From positions 20,870 through 84,869 of the forward strand of contig DATLXN010000028.1 of assembly GCA_035575715.1 (NCBI GenBank): a stretch of DNA of 64,000 nt, written 5' to 3'. Position numbers and translations under genes: made by a program. Every line of letters starts with the position of its first letter. Position 1 is the first letter of the stretch. Below the pieces are notes generated by a model. The model made no database searches. It had not been told where the DNA came from and saw nothing but the letters and a program-made list of their open reading frames with translations. Positions 1 to 7,758 of this stretch are shown here, one piece after another. This stretch comes from JACCSI01 sp035575715. Lineage in GTDB: Bacteria > Acidobacteriota > Vicinamibacteria > Vicinamibacterales > UBA2999.

Positions 1-1131
1 GTCGACGACGGAGAAGTGGGTGGTCTCCTCTGATTCAGACGTCCAGGTGAAGGTCGTCGGTGACGACTTCGACGCAGTCCCGGGATTGATCGTCTTGCGC
101 AGTTGCGCGGCGTAGTCTTTCGACAGCAGCCGATCGATCGGCATGTTCTTGACGAAATCCGGATCGCCGAGATGTTGTGCGCGGTCCGTAAAGGCGCGCC
201 GCATCGATTCAGCAATCAGATGAAGGTTTTGTGCCGAGCCTGCGCCCGCCGATTTGAGGTCGTAGCCCTCGAGCATGTTCAGCATCAACTGCACCGAGAT
301 GCCACCGGAGCTTGGCGGCGGCATGCCGATCACGTCGTAGCCGCGGTAGGTGCCCTTGATCGCGGCGCGCTGCTTGGCCTGGTAGTTCTTGAGATCGTCG
401 CGGGTGATCAGGCCGTTGTTGGCCTTCATCTCCTTTTCGAGGAGCATTGCCGTCTCGCCTTCATAGAAGCCGGCGGGACCCTGGTCGGCAATGCGCTGCA
501 GCGTGCGACCCAGGTCGGCCTGCCTGAACATCTCACCGGCTTGATACGGCGTGCCGTTCTTGGAGAACTGCGCCAACGAGGCGGGATAGCGCTTGAACGA
601 CGTCAACGTGCGTTCCAGTGAGCCGGCTAATCCGTCAGTCAACTCGAAACCGTCGCGCGCGAGTTTCACCGATGGCGCGACAAGATCCTTCCAGGGCTTA
701 CTGCCGAGCGTTTTCCATGCGAGGTGCAAGCCGGCAACGGTGCCCGGTACCCCGACGGCGCGATGACTGTTGTGGTGCAACTGGACGTCGTACTTCCCGT
801 CGACCAGCCACATCTCCGGGTTCGACCCAGCGGGCGCCGCTTCGCGGAAGTCAAACGTCGTCGCGTCGCCGTTGGCGGCGCGGAAGACCAGGAACCCGCC
901 GCCGCCAATGTTGCCGGCGGTCGGATGGGTCACCGCCATCGCAAAGGCGGTGGCGACCGCGGCGTCCACCGCATTGCCGCCGTCGCGAATGACCTGAAAC
1001 CCGATTTGGGAGGCGATGTCACTTTGGCTGACGACCATGCCGCGCTTGGCACGAAACGGTGTCGAGCCGGCTTCCAGCGACAGCGACGAGACGACGAGGG
1101 CAACCAGGAAAACAAAAGTGCGGCGAGTCAT
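1..1131 (-). CDS. ggt: gamma-glutamyltranspeptidase, partial (3' end beyond window)
   Basis: The gene enters the window from its start codon (ATG at 1129-1131) and is still open at base 1, giving 377 residues. The N-terminus is a Sec signal peptide (MTRRTFVFLVALVVSSLSLEA), so the enzyme is periplasmic. Family hallmarks include GGNAVDAAVA and GNIGGGGF near the N-terminus. The last residues before the window edge read TTHFSVVD, the autoprocessing site where the first Thr (residue 370) becomes the N-terminal nucleophile of the small subunit. The visible part is therefore essentially the whole large subunit plus eight residues of the small one. Known family role: hydrolysis or transfer of gamma-glutamyl groups from glutathione and related peptides. 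The standard complete-ORF view misses this gene because it lacks a stop codon in the window. Confidence 0.95.
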   Translation of the reverse strand, partial: MTRRTFVFLVALVVSSLSLEAGSTPFRAKRGMVVSQSDIASQIGFQVIRDGGNAVDAAVATAFAMAVTHPTAGNIGGGGFLVFRAANGDATTFDFREAAPAGSNPEMWLVDGKYDVQLHHNSHRAVGVPGTVAGLHLAWKTLGSKPWKDLVAPSVKLARDGFELTDGLAGSLERTLTSFKRYPASLAQFSKNGTPYQAGEMFRQADLGRTLQRIADQGPAGFYEGETAMLLEKEMKANNGLITRDDLKNYQAKQRAAIKGTYRGYDVIGMPPPSSGGISVQLMLNMLEGYDLKSAGAGSAQNLHLIAESMRRAFTDRAQHLGDPDFVKNMPIDRLLSKDYAAQLRKTINPGTASKSSPTTFTWTSESEETTHFSVVD

Positions 1132-1286
1132 CAGGGCCTCCGGGACGGATTATACGTGGAGGACCCTCGGGCGGACCGGCGTCACGCCGCCGGCAGGACG
1201 CGCCGGCCTTCGGCGGCGCGCGGGAGCGGAGCCGTTCGGCCCGGCCGCGAGCATGGATTCCGAGGCGCGCCGAACGGCGCGCGAGT

Positions 1287-2144
1287 CTACTGTTTGATCT
1301 TAATCGGCGTGTCGTCCCGGTTGCCCCACTCTTCCCAGGCGCCGTAGTAATTGTGCAGCTTGGTCAGGTCGTGGCCGATCAACGCGAGCGTGAAGAGGTC
1401 GTGCGACGCGCGCATCCCGACCTGGCAGTAGACGATGACGTTGTCGGTCGCGAGCACGCCGCGATCGCGATAGATTTTTTGAATCTCGGCGGCGCTGCGA
1501 AACGTCCTGGTCGTCGGGTCGAGGGTGTCTTCCCAATACACCGGCACCGACGATTCGATGAATCCGCCGCGCTTGATGTTACGTAAATCTTTGCCGTCGA
1601 TCTCGCCCTGCGTGCGGGCATCGACCAGCTTGGTGCCGGGCTTATTGATCGCGCTGATCACGTCCTGCGACGTGGCGACCTTGACCGTTCCCGGGGCGAC
1701 CTTGAATGAGCCCCGGGTATAGGCCGGCACAGCGGTGCTGGTCGGCTTCTCATCGGCGGCCCATTTCACCCAGCCGCCGTCGAGCAGGGCGACGTTCTTG
1801 TGGCCGTAGTGATGAAGAATCCACCACAAACGCGCCGCGTAGATGCCCCCGCGCTCGTCGTAGGCGATCACCCGCGTGTTGCTCGAGATGCCGAGCCTTG
1901 CCATCAAGTCTTCGAACTCCGCGGCCGTTGGCAGGAAGGTCGGCGGGCGATCGGCGACCCGAATGGCATTGTTGTCGAGCAGGACCGCGCCCGGGATATG
2001 CCCGTCGGCATAACCGCGCTGCCGCATGTCGACGATCCGCACAGTGGGATCGGACAAATGGGCCGCCAGCCAGTTGGTATCGACGAGCATTTCCGGGCGC
2101 GCGAATCCGGCTTGCGCCGCAAGAACGATGGCGAGGAACAGCAT
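1287..2144 (-). CDS. sseA: exported thiosulfate/3-mercaptopyruvate sulfurtransferase (two rhodanese domains)
   Basis: The 285-aa protein has a short signal peptide (MLFLAIVLAAQAGFA) followed by two rhodanese domains. The second domain carries the active-site loop CQVGMR with the persulfide-forming Cys at residue 240, preceded by VIVY. The CQxGxR loop fits sulfurtransferases of the SseA/TST group; which donor (thiosulfate or mercaptopyruvate) is used cannot be decided from sequence. The signal peptide places it outside the cytoplasm, which is less common than the cytoplasmic E. coli SseA. A TATAAT hexamer at 2151-2156 ends only six bases before the ATG, so the mRNA may be leaderless. It is divergent from the acetyltransferase gene starting near 2173. 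Confidence 0.9.
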   Translation of the reverse strand: MLFLAIVLAAQAGFARPEMLVDTNWLAAHLSDPTVRIVDMRQRGYADGHIPGAVLLDNNAIRVADRPPTFLPTAAEFEDLMARLGISSNTRVIAYDERGGIYAARLWWILHHYGHKNVALLDGGWVKWAADEKPTSTAVPAYTRGSFKVAPGTVKVATSQDVISAINKPGTKLVDARTQGEIDGKDLRNIKRGGFIESSVPVYWEDTLDPTTRTFRSAAEIQKIYRDRGVLATDNVIVYCQVGMRASHDLFTLALIGHDLTKLHNYYGAWEEWGNRDDTPIKIKQ

Positions 2145-2150
2145 TGGCTG

Positions 2151-2156
2151 ATTATA
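2151..2156 (-). promoter_or_regulatory. -10 hexamer TATAAT of the sulfurtransferase gene
   Basis: TATAAT on the minus strand lies six bases upstream of the ATG at 2144. With the usual 6-7 base distance to the transcription start, transcription would begin at or beside the start codon. No convincing -35 hexamer is visible at 16-18 bases. Confidence 0.45.
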
Positions 2157-2172
2157 GTGGACGCGTCACGTG

Positions 2173-2649
2173 ATGACGATCACCCCGATCGAGACGCCCG
2201 CCGACCGCGACTGGTGCGCGCGGTTGCTGTCGACGACCGACCCCTGGGTCACCTTCAAACGTGACTTCGACGCGTGCCACACCATCCTCAGCAATCCCGT
2301 CAAGGAGCGCTACGTCGTTCGCGACCATGGCGACCGCGCCGGCCTGCTGATCCTCGATATGACCGGCCCCTTCCCCGGCTACATCCAGACGATTTGCCTG
2401 GCGCCGCAGGCGCGCGGCCAGGGCCTGGGCTCGCGCGTCATTGCGTGGGCCGAAGAACGCATCTTCCGCGACAGTCCCAACGTCTTCATGTGCGTGTCGT
2501 CGTTCAATCCCGATGCACAACGCCTGTACCGCCGCCTCGGTTACGAGGTGGTCGGCACACTCAAGGGGTTTGTCGTCGAGGAACATAACGAACTGCTGTT
2601 GCAGAAACGGCGCGGGTCGTGGGCGTGGTTTCGGGCGCGAGAAGGGTGA
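2173..2649 (+). CDS. GNAT-family N-acetyltransferase
   Basis: A 158-aa single-domain GNAT protein. The acetyl-CoA pyrophosphate loop is visible as QARGQGLGSRV, and the C-terminal half has the typical NPDAQRLYRRLGYEVVG strand-loop in which the Tyr usually acts as general acid. The N-terminal half, which determines the substrate, is not diagnostic, so the acceptor is unknown. GTG at 2170 immediately precedes the ATG chosen here; either could be the start. The upstream TCACGTGA octamer (2166-2173) is a perfect palindrome between the two divergent genes. Confidence 0.85.
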   Translation: MTITPIETPADRDWCARLLSTTDPWVTFKRDFDACHTILSNPVKERYVVRDHGDRAGLLILDMTGPFPGYIQTICLAPQARGQGLGSRVIAWAEERIFRDSPNVFMCVSSFNPDAQRLYRRLGYEVVGTLKGFVVEEHNELLLQKRRGSWAWFRAREG

Positions 2650-2673
2650 CAGGGATCAGATCAGGGACCAACC

Positions 2674-2706
2674 AATCTGTGAATTCTGTGTAATCTGTGG
2701 TTTGTG
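2674..2706. repeat. AATCTGTG dispersed intergenic repeat, copy 1
   Basis: Three imperfect 8-9 base units (AATCTGTG, ATTCTGTG, AATCTGTGG) lie directly upstream of the aminotransferase start. The reverse complement matches the CGCAGATT/CACAGATT units at 3846-4030 and 14095-14150, so this is the same family in the opposite orientation. Confidence 0.6.
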
Positions 2707-3846
2707 GTTATCGAATCCAAGTTGCCTGACGTCGGTGTGTCGATCTTTGCGGTGATGACCCGGCTCGCCAACGAGCATGGCGCGATCAACCTGTCGCAGG
2801 GTTTTCCAGATTTCGACTGTGACCCGGCGCTCGTCGAGCGCGTCGCGCAGGCGATGCGCGATGGGCACAATCAATATGCGCCGATGCCCGGCGTGCTGGC
2901 CTTGCGCGAGGCGCTTGCGGACAAGGTGCAACACTGCTACGGCGCGCTCTACGATCCGCAAACCGAGATCCAGATTGTCTCCGGCGCCACCGCCGGGCTC
3001 TACGCCACGCTGACGGCGTTTGTGCATTCCGGCGACGAAGTGATCCTGTTCGAGCCGTGCTACGACTCCTACGTCCCGGTGATCCGCCTGAGCGGCGGCG
3101 TGCCGGTCTTCGTCAGCCTGCGCTATCCGGATTATCGCGTCGACTGGTCGGAAGTGAACCGCGCGATCACGCCGCGTACCCGCGCCATCCTCGTCAATAC
3201 GCCGCACAACCCGACTGGTGTGATGTGGACCGCTGATGACATGCGCGAACTAACGGCGCTGGTCGACGGCACCGACATCTTGCTGATTGGCGATGAGGTC
3301 TACGAGCACATTATTTTCGACGGCCGTCGGCATGAAAGCCTGTTGCGCTATCCCGACTTGCGGTCGCGCGCCTGCGTGATCAGCTCGTTTGGCAAGACCT
3401 TCCATACCACCGGATGGAAAGTCGGCTACTGCCTCGCACCCAGCGCGATCCTGGCCGAAGTGCAGCGCGTCCACCAGTTCATGACCTTCACCGTGCACAC
3501 GCCGTCGCAGATCGCGTTCGCCGAATTTGCGACGCGGGACCCCGGCGCGACTGCGCTGGCGGCGTTTTATCAACAAAAGCGCGATCTGTTCCTCGACCTG
3601 GTCAAGGACTCTCGCTTCACGCCACTCGCCTGCGAAGGCACCTATTTCCAGTTGCTCGACTACTCGGACATTTCGGGCGAATCAGATAAAGAGATGGCGA
3701 TGCGGCTGATCACGGAACACGGCGTCGCCTCAATCGCCTGTTCGGCGTTTCTCTATAAGGATCCTGGTGGACCGGTGTTGCGGTTCTGTTTTGCGAAAAA
3801 AGATGACACGCTGCGGGCGGCGGCAGAACGCTTGCGCGGCGTCTGA
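2704..3846 (+). CDS. methionine/kynurenine-type PLP aminotransferase (class I/II)
   Basis: A 380-aa fold-type I aminotransferase with a GTG start. Substrate-binding and cofactor motifs are intact: NLSQGFPDFD at the N-terminus, NQYAPMPG, NTPHNPTG, GDEVYEH, and SSFGKTFHTTGWK with the Schiff-base Lys at residue 231. The order and wording of these motifs match YbdL methionine aminotransferases and kynurenine aminotransferases rather than aspartate aminotransferase. A role in methionine salvage or transamination of aromatic amino acids is inferred. The 5' flank consists of a dispersed intergenic repeat (AATCTGTG units) that runs up to the start codon, so the ribosome-binding region lies inside repeat DNA. 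Confidence 0.88.
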   Translation: MVIESKLPDVGVSIFAVMTRLANEHGAINLSQGFPDFDCDPALVERVAQAMRDGHNQYAPMPGVLALREALADKVQHCYGALYDPQTEIQIVSGATAGLYATLTAFVHSGDEVILFEPCYDSYVPVIRLSGGVPVFVSLRYPDYRVDWSEVNRAITPRTRAILVNTPHNPTGVMWTADDMRELTALVDGTDILLIGDEVYEHIIFDGRRHESLLRYPDLRSRACVISSFGKTFHTTGWKVGYCLAPSAILAEVQRVHQFMTFTVHTPSQIAFAEFATRDPGATALAAFYQQKRDLFLDLVKDSRFTPLACEGTYFQLLDYSDISGESDKEMAMRLITEHGVASIACSAFLYKDPGGPVLRFCFAKKDDTLRAAAERLRGV

Positions 3847-4040
3847 CACGCAGATTTCGCAGAGAAATACTTCACGCAGATTTCGCAGATTACACAGATA
3901 AGGTTTTGATCGCGGTGTGCGCCTATCCGCGGTCGCGGCACTAGGCCGTGTTGCCGGATCTCGCGCGTGCCAAACTCCACGCAGATTCCACAGATGACAC
4001 CGATCCGTTGTCGATCGTGGTGTGCGCCCATCAGCATGTG
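3846..4040. repeat. CGCAGATT/CACAGATT dispersed repeat, two copies in convergent gap
   Basis: The gap between the convergent aminotransferase and phosphoesterase genes holds two ~60-base copies of one element. Each begins with CGCAGATT-type units followed by a CACAGAT unit, a short spacer, and a shared tail reading GATCGCGGTGTGCGCC or GATCGTGGTGTGCGCC. A third copy with the same tail (GATCGTGGTTGGCGCC) lies at 14095-14180. No coding potential is seen. Confidence 0.65.
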
Positions 4041-4073
4041 AGCGCCCAGGCGTATTGCCAGATCGAAACCGCG

Positions 4074-4886
4074 TTACCGAATCAACCGCAGGTAATCCTG
4101 TAAACCTCTAGCAGGGTTCCACTGCTTCGGATACCCCAGCGACACTTCTTCGAATCGCACCCCGTCGCGCTCGCGAGTCGCGCGCATGTGCAGGTGGCCA
4201 TAGACCACCGTGTCGATCGGGTAGCGGGTGTGCCAGTCCTCGGTGGCGCGGGTCCCGCACCAGATCGAGAAGCGCGGAATGCGCGGCAGCACGGCGTGCT
4301 CGCGGCGCAACGGCCAGTGGTTAATCAGAATGATGCGCGTGTCGCTGGGAATCGCGCTCAGGCGCGCCTCTGTTTCGGTGACGCGCGCCGCGCTCCATGC
4401 CTGGCGCGATTCGTAAGGCGCCGGGCTCAGGAGATCTTCATCCGCGCAGCGCACGCCTGCCGCCGCGGCCCACGCAACAGCGGCATCGGCCGTGGCAATC
4501 CGGTCCGGCCGGAAGGTGTAATTGTAGAGCGCAAACGTCGGGACAATCGCCGTGCGCGGGCCGTCGCCGGGCCACACCGCATAGGGATCTTCCGGGGTCA
4601 GCACGCCGTAGGTTTGGCACAGCCGCACCAGCCGCCGATAGTGCGCGTCGCCGCGCCGCGCATCATCGAGCGACTGCGGCGTCCAGAGATCGTGATTGCC
4701 GACCGTCCAGATCACCTGCGCAAATCGCGGCTGCAGCGTGCGTAAGACGAAGTCGAGATGGGCGGGGGTCTCGCCGGTGTCCCCGGCAAGAATCAACCAG
4801 TCGTCCGGCATCGCCGGCAACGCGTCGACAGCGCGGCGGTTCTCCTCGTAGCCGACGTGAAGGTCGCTGATTGCCCATAGGTTCAC
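4074..4886 (-). CDS. calcineurin-like metallophosphoesterase
   Basis: A 270-aa protein starting at GTG 4884-4886, which overlaps the TGA of the upstream phosphopantetheinyl transferase gene (GTGA), so translation is probably coupled. The five metal-binding blocks are present in order: SDLHVG, GDTGE, GNHDLW, INHWPL and GHLHMR. A dinuclear metal centre hydrolysing phosphomonoesters or phosphodiesters is expected; the substrate cannot be read from sequence. It is the last gene of a five-gene operon on the minus strand. A longer in-frame start (to 5000) exists but would run through coding sequence of the upstream gene and lacks family similarity. Confidence 0.87.
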   Translation of the reverse strand: MNLWAISDLHVGYEENRRAVDALPAMPDDWLILAGDTGETPAHLDFVLRTLQPRFAQVIWTVGNHDLWTPQSLDDARRGDAHYRRLVRLCQTYGVLTPEDPYAVWPGDGPRTAIVPTFALYNYTFRPDRIATADAAVAWAAAAGVRCADEDLLSPAPYESRQAWSAARVTETEARLSAIPSDTRIILINHWPLRREHAVLPRIPRFSIWCGTRATEDWHTRYPIDTVVYGHLHMRATRERDGVRFEEVSLGYPKQWNPARGLQDYLRLIR

Positions 4887-5611
4887 GCGGGAACCTCGGG
4901 CACGGTTTCTTCGACGTCGATTGGCAAGTCGGCGCCCGTCCGCCGCACCGCCACCGCCATGCGATGGTCGGCGCTCGGCCAGAACTGCGCGAACTGCCAA
5001 CTGTCTGCATCGTCATGCAACTCCGGTGCGAAGGCGATCGACGGCGCGTGCCCATCGCTACGCATGAAAGTGAACTGGCGCAGCGGCAGTGCCAGCCCGA
5101 GACCGCGTGCCTTGATGTAGGCCTCTTTCAAGGTCCAGTAATCGAAGAACACCGTCGGCTGATCGGCTTCGGGCAATGCTCGTAAGTCAGCGACTTCCTG
5201 CGGCGAAAAAAAGCGCTCGGGGACCTCGTAGCTGAGACGGCGGTTAATGTGTTCGATGTCGACCCCGACCTCGCGACCGATGGTCAGGGCGCACGCGACC
5301 ATTCCGGTGGTGTGGGTCAGGTTGAAGCGTAAGTCCGGCGCGCCCGGCGGGCGTCGCGCGAGCTCCGGCCGGCCATGCTCGCCAATGACGAACTCCCAGG
5401 CCTCCGGCGAGACATCCGCAAACCGCGACAGCATGGTGCGGGCGAGGGCGCGTCCCACGATAAAACGCGTCGCATCGTCACGTTGCGCAAAACGCTGGGC
5501 GCGCTGCTTCTCATCGTCGGTCAGCAGACGTTGATAGGAGGGCAACCGGTCCTGCACCTCGCGTGCCTCGGTGCGAGCAGTCCACACCAGCACCTTATCC
5601 ATGTCGGTCAT
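4883..5611 (-). CDS. 4'-phosphopantetheinyl transferase (Sfp type)
   Basis: A 242-aa protein of the two-domain Sfp/Gsp length class. The magnesium and CoA-binding motifs are visible: VGVDIEHINRR, and FDYWTLKEAYIKARGLGL, which contains the diagnostic W-x-x-KEA-x-x-KA signature. Known reaction: transfer of 4'-phosphopantetheine from CoA to a conserved Ser on carrier proteins of fatty acid, polyketide or nonribosomal peptide synthesis. The ATG overlaps the stop of the upstream DedA-like gene (ATGA), and its own stop overlaps the start of the phosphoesterase gene (GTGA). No carrier protein or synthase gene is in the window, so its partner is elsewhere on the chromosome. Confidence 0.9.
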   Translation of the reverse strand: MTDMDKVLVWTARTEAREVQDRLPSYQRLLTDDEKQRAQRFAQRDDATRFIVGRALARTMLSRFADVSPEAWEFVIGEHGRPELARRPPGAPDLRFNLTHTTGMVACALTIGREVGVDIEHINRRLSYEVPERFFSPQEVADLRALPEADQPTVFFDYWTLKEAYIKARGLGLALPLRQFTFMRSDGHAPSIAFAPELHDDADSWQFAQFWPSADHRMAVAVRRTGADLPIDVEETVPEVPA

Positions 5612-6198
5612 TGCACACGCTTGCTTCGGTTGAAGTAGTAATAGCCGGTCCCCAACACAAGCGCGAGTGAAGCCAGACCGATGCCCACTGCGGCACCGTT
5701 CTTCTGCACCATCGCCACCGCGCTCTCGCCATACATCACCGCCAGGTAGCCCTGACCGAAGTATCGGATGCTGCGACCAATGGTGATCGCGACCACGAAC
5801 TTCCACGGCGACACTCTCGCCGCACCGGCGAGCAGCACGAACATCTTGAAGGGCGTCGGCGGCGGCAGCAGCGCCGGGACAATCACCGCGAGCAAACCAT
5901 GCCGCTGATACAGCGCGAGGCCGCGTTCGACGCGCGGGCCACTGAACCGCTTGCGCAGGAAGACCTCGCCGCCGCGATGCGCGAAGACGTAGAGCACCGT
6001 GCAGCCCACTAATGACCCGGCCGTGGTCATGGCGGCGTAATAGGGCATCAGCGCCGGGTTGGCCGCGCTGAGAAAGATGATCAACAGATCGTTGACCTGC
6101 GGAAACGACAAGAACGACGAGTCGAGGGCCGCGACGACGAACATTCCGCGGCCGCCGAGGCCTTCTGCCCATTCCTGAATAGAGGCGAGTAGCGACAC
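5608..6198 (-). CDS. DedA/VTT-family inner-membrane protein
   Basis: A 196-aa polytopic membrane protein. The GTG at 6196-6198 shares one base with the TAG stop of the upstream gene (TAGTG), which fixes the start. Hydrophobic segments, a GRSIRYFGQGYLA stretch and the pattern of a conserved Arg/Gly-containing loop before a re-entrant hydrophobic segment (LLPPPTPFKMF) fit the VTT (SNARE-associated, YqaA/DedA) fold. Family members act in membrane lipid scrambling or flipping and envelope homeostasis. A longer frame up to 6435 is open but is the shadow of the upstream gene. Confidence 0.82.
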   Translation of the reverse strand: MSLLASIQEWAEGLGGRGMFVVAALDSSFLSFPQVNDLLIIFLSAANPALMPYYAAMTTAGSLVGCTVLYVFAHRGGEVFLRKRFSGPRVERGLALYQRHGLLAVIVPALLPPPTPFKMFVLLAGAARVSPWKFVVAITIGRSIRYFGQGYLAVMYGESAVAMVQKNGAAVGIGLASLALVLGTGYYYFNRSKRVQ

Positions 6199-7190
6199 TA
6201 GCGTTCGGCCCGTGGTTGGGTACGCAGAGTGTCGCGCGGGTAAAAGAGCAGTCCCAAACCGGCCCAGAGCATGCCTCGGACGCGGCGAGCCAGGGCCAAC
6301 GAACCGCCGCCGGCCAGGCCGAGCGCGCGGACGACGGCGACATTCGAAGCCTCGAGCGCGCCGAGGTTGGCCGGGATCAGTGCACCGGCCACGCTCGCGG
6401 AACGGGTGAATGTCTCGACGATCATGCTGCTCCACACGCTGATCGGTTGACCAATGGCCCAGAACACCACCCAGACTTCAAACGCCATCACCGCGTAGCA
6501 CGCGATCGCCAGCGCCGCGAGTTTGGCTAGCCGTGTGCGATCCGAGCGCGCCAGCTGCAGAAAGATCGCCTCGACGTCCCGAATAAAGCGCGCGACACGA
6601 CCTTCCGTCCATCCCCACCCCGTGCGGCGATACATGCCCTCGAGCAGCGGCCCGATGTAGCGCCCGCGACGGGTGAGAAAGATCGCCGTCAGGATGACGA
6701 CGGCGACGGCAACCGCCGCAATGCCGCGAAAGATGCGCTGCCAGCCGTCGGGCACCACGTCGGAAGTCATCGCGGCCAGCGCGGTCACGGCGACCAGTAC
6801 GACACTGATCACGCCCATCGCCGTGCGTTCGAGGATCGTCGATGCGGTCGACGCGGCCGGCGGCACGCGGTCGAGTAGCAGCACGACGCGCAGCGGCTCG
6901 CTGGCGAGGCCGCGAATCGTGAAGTAGGACACTGCATCGGCGGCGAGTCGAATGCGAAATAACCGGCCGTAACTCGGCCGCACCTCAGTAGGGAAACACC
7001 AATACCAGCCCAGCGTGCGCAGCGCATGCCAGACGCCGCTCGGCAGCAGGACCACCGGCAGCAGCAGACCGAGGCGGCGCGACTCGCGGAGCGTTTCGTC
7101 ACGGTCGACGTAAAGCAGGGTCACACCAAACAGCGCGAGGCCGGCCAGAATGGCGACGCGCGAGATCCACGCGGGGATCGACCGCCTCAT
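6198..7190 (-). CDS. lysylphosphatidylglycerol synthase-like transmembrane protein (UPF0104 type)
   Basis: A 330-aa protein with about eight predicted membrane segments, ending close to the last helix. Blocks such as LGWYWCFP, LERTAMGVIS and GALIPANLGALEASN resemble the flippase part of LPG synthases (the E-x3-G pattern is typical of UPF0104), without the cytosolic aminoacyl-transferase domain. A lipid or polyprenyl-lipid translocation role is inferred from the family. The start ATG overlaps the TGA of the acetyltransferase gene upstream (ATGA), and the stop touches the DedA-like gene, so the two membrane proteins are translationally linked. Confidence 0.8.
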   Translation of the reverse strand: MRRSIPAWISRVAILAGLALFGVTLLYVDRDETLRESRRLGLLLPVVLLPSGVWHALRTLGWYWCFPTEVRPSYGRLFRIRLAADAVSYFTIRGLASEPLRVVLLLDRVPPAASTASTILERTAMGVISVVLVAVTALAAMTSDVVPDGWQRIFRGIAAVAVAVVILTAIFLTRRGRYIGPLLEGMYRRTGWGWTEGRVARFIRDVEAIFLQLARSDRTRLAKLAALAIACYAVMAFEVWVVFWAIGQPISVWSSMIVETFTRSASVAGALIPANLGALEASNVAVVRALGLAGGGSLALARRVRGMLWAGLGLLFYPRDTLRTQPRAER

Positions 7191-7690
7191 TCCGGTTGAT
7201 TCTCTGGAATCAGCCGTTCGACGATGACGGCGTCGCGCCAGCGCCCGTCGAGGCGGGCGTGTTTCTCGTAGATGCCGACTTCACGGAATCCGACCGATTG
7301 CATCAGCGAGCGGCTCGCGGCGTTCTCGACCAACACTCGCGAGACCAATTTCCAGAACCCGGCCCGGCGAGCCGCGTCGATCAGCGCCTCCATGGCGACC
7401 CGGCCGGCGCCCTGCCCGCGGGCGCTGCGCGACACATAGACCGAAAACTCAGCGATGCCCGCGTAGCATTCGCGGGGCCGGTAGGGGGAGGTCGAGGCAA
7501 ACGCGACGATCGCGGCGTCGTCGTCGGTGACGACCACGATCGGGTGGCGGACCTCGAACCAGCGGCGGACCTCTTCTGGCGTTCGCTCGCGCGTCTCAAA
7601 GGTACCGACGCGATCGACGATCCCCTGGTTATAGATGCGGGTGATGTCAGCGGCGTCGTCGGGCGAGGCCACGCGCGCGAAAAAGGGCAT
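7187..7690 (-). CDS. PAT/ArsN1-like GNAT N-acetyltransferase
   Basis: A 167-aa acetyltransferase and first gene of the minus-strand operon. The block ITRIYNQGI followed by TFETRERTPEE and, later, EFSVYVSRSARGQGAG is characteristic of phosphinothricin/methionine-sulfone acetyltransferases and the arsinothricin-resistance ArsN1 group. The acetyl-CoA loop is RSARGQGAG. The acceptor is inferred to be a glutamate-analogue antimetabolite or a related amine, but this cannot be separated from other PAT-fold specificities by sequence alone. The gene is divergent from glpF with 68 bases between the start codons. Confidence 0.85.
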   Translation of the reverse strand: MPFFARVASPDDAADITRIYNQGIVDRVGTFETRERTPEEVRRWFEVRHPIVVVTDDDAAIVAFASTSPYRPRECYAGIAEFSVYVSRSARGQGAGRVAMEALIDAARRAGFWKLVSRVLVENAASRSLMQSVGFREVGIYEKHARLDGRWRDAVIVERLIPENQPE

Positions 7691-7729
7691 GCGACCGCAT
7701 CATTGTAATGGGGCTGCCTCGCCGGCACG

Positions 7730-7735
7730 TATAAT
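7730..7735 (+). promoter_or_regulatory. -10 TATAAT upstream of glpF
   Basis: A perfect TATAAT lies 23 bases before the glpF ATG, leaving room for a short leader with the GAGAGG ribosome-binding site at 7748-7753. The region 17 bases further upstream (AATGGG) is a poor -35, so an activator may be needed. Confidence 0.5.
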
Positions 7736-7758
7736 CCCCGACGGAAAGAGAGGCATCG

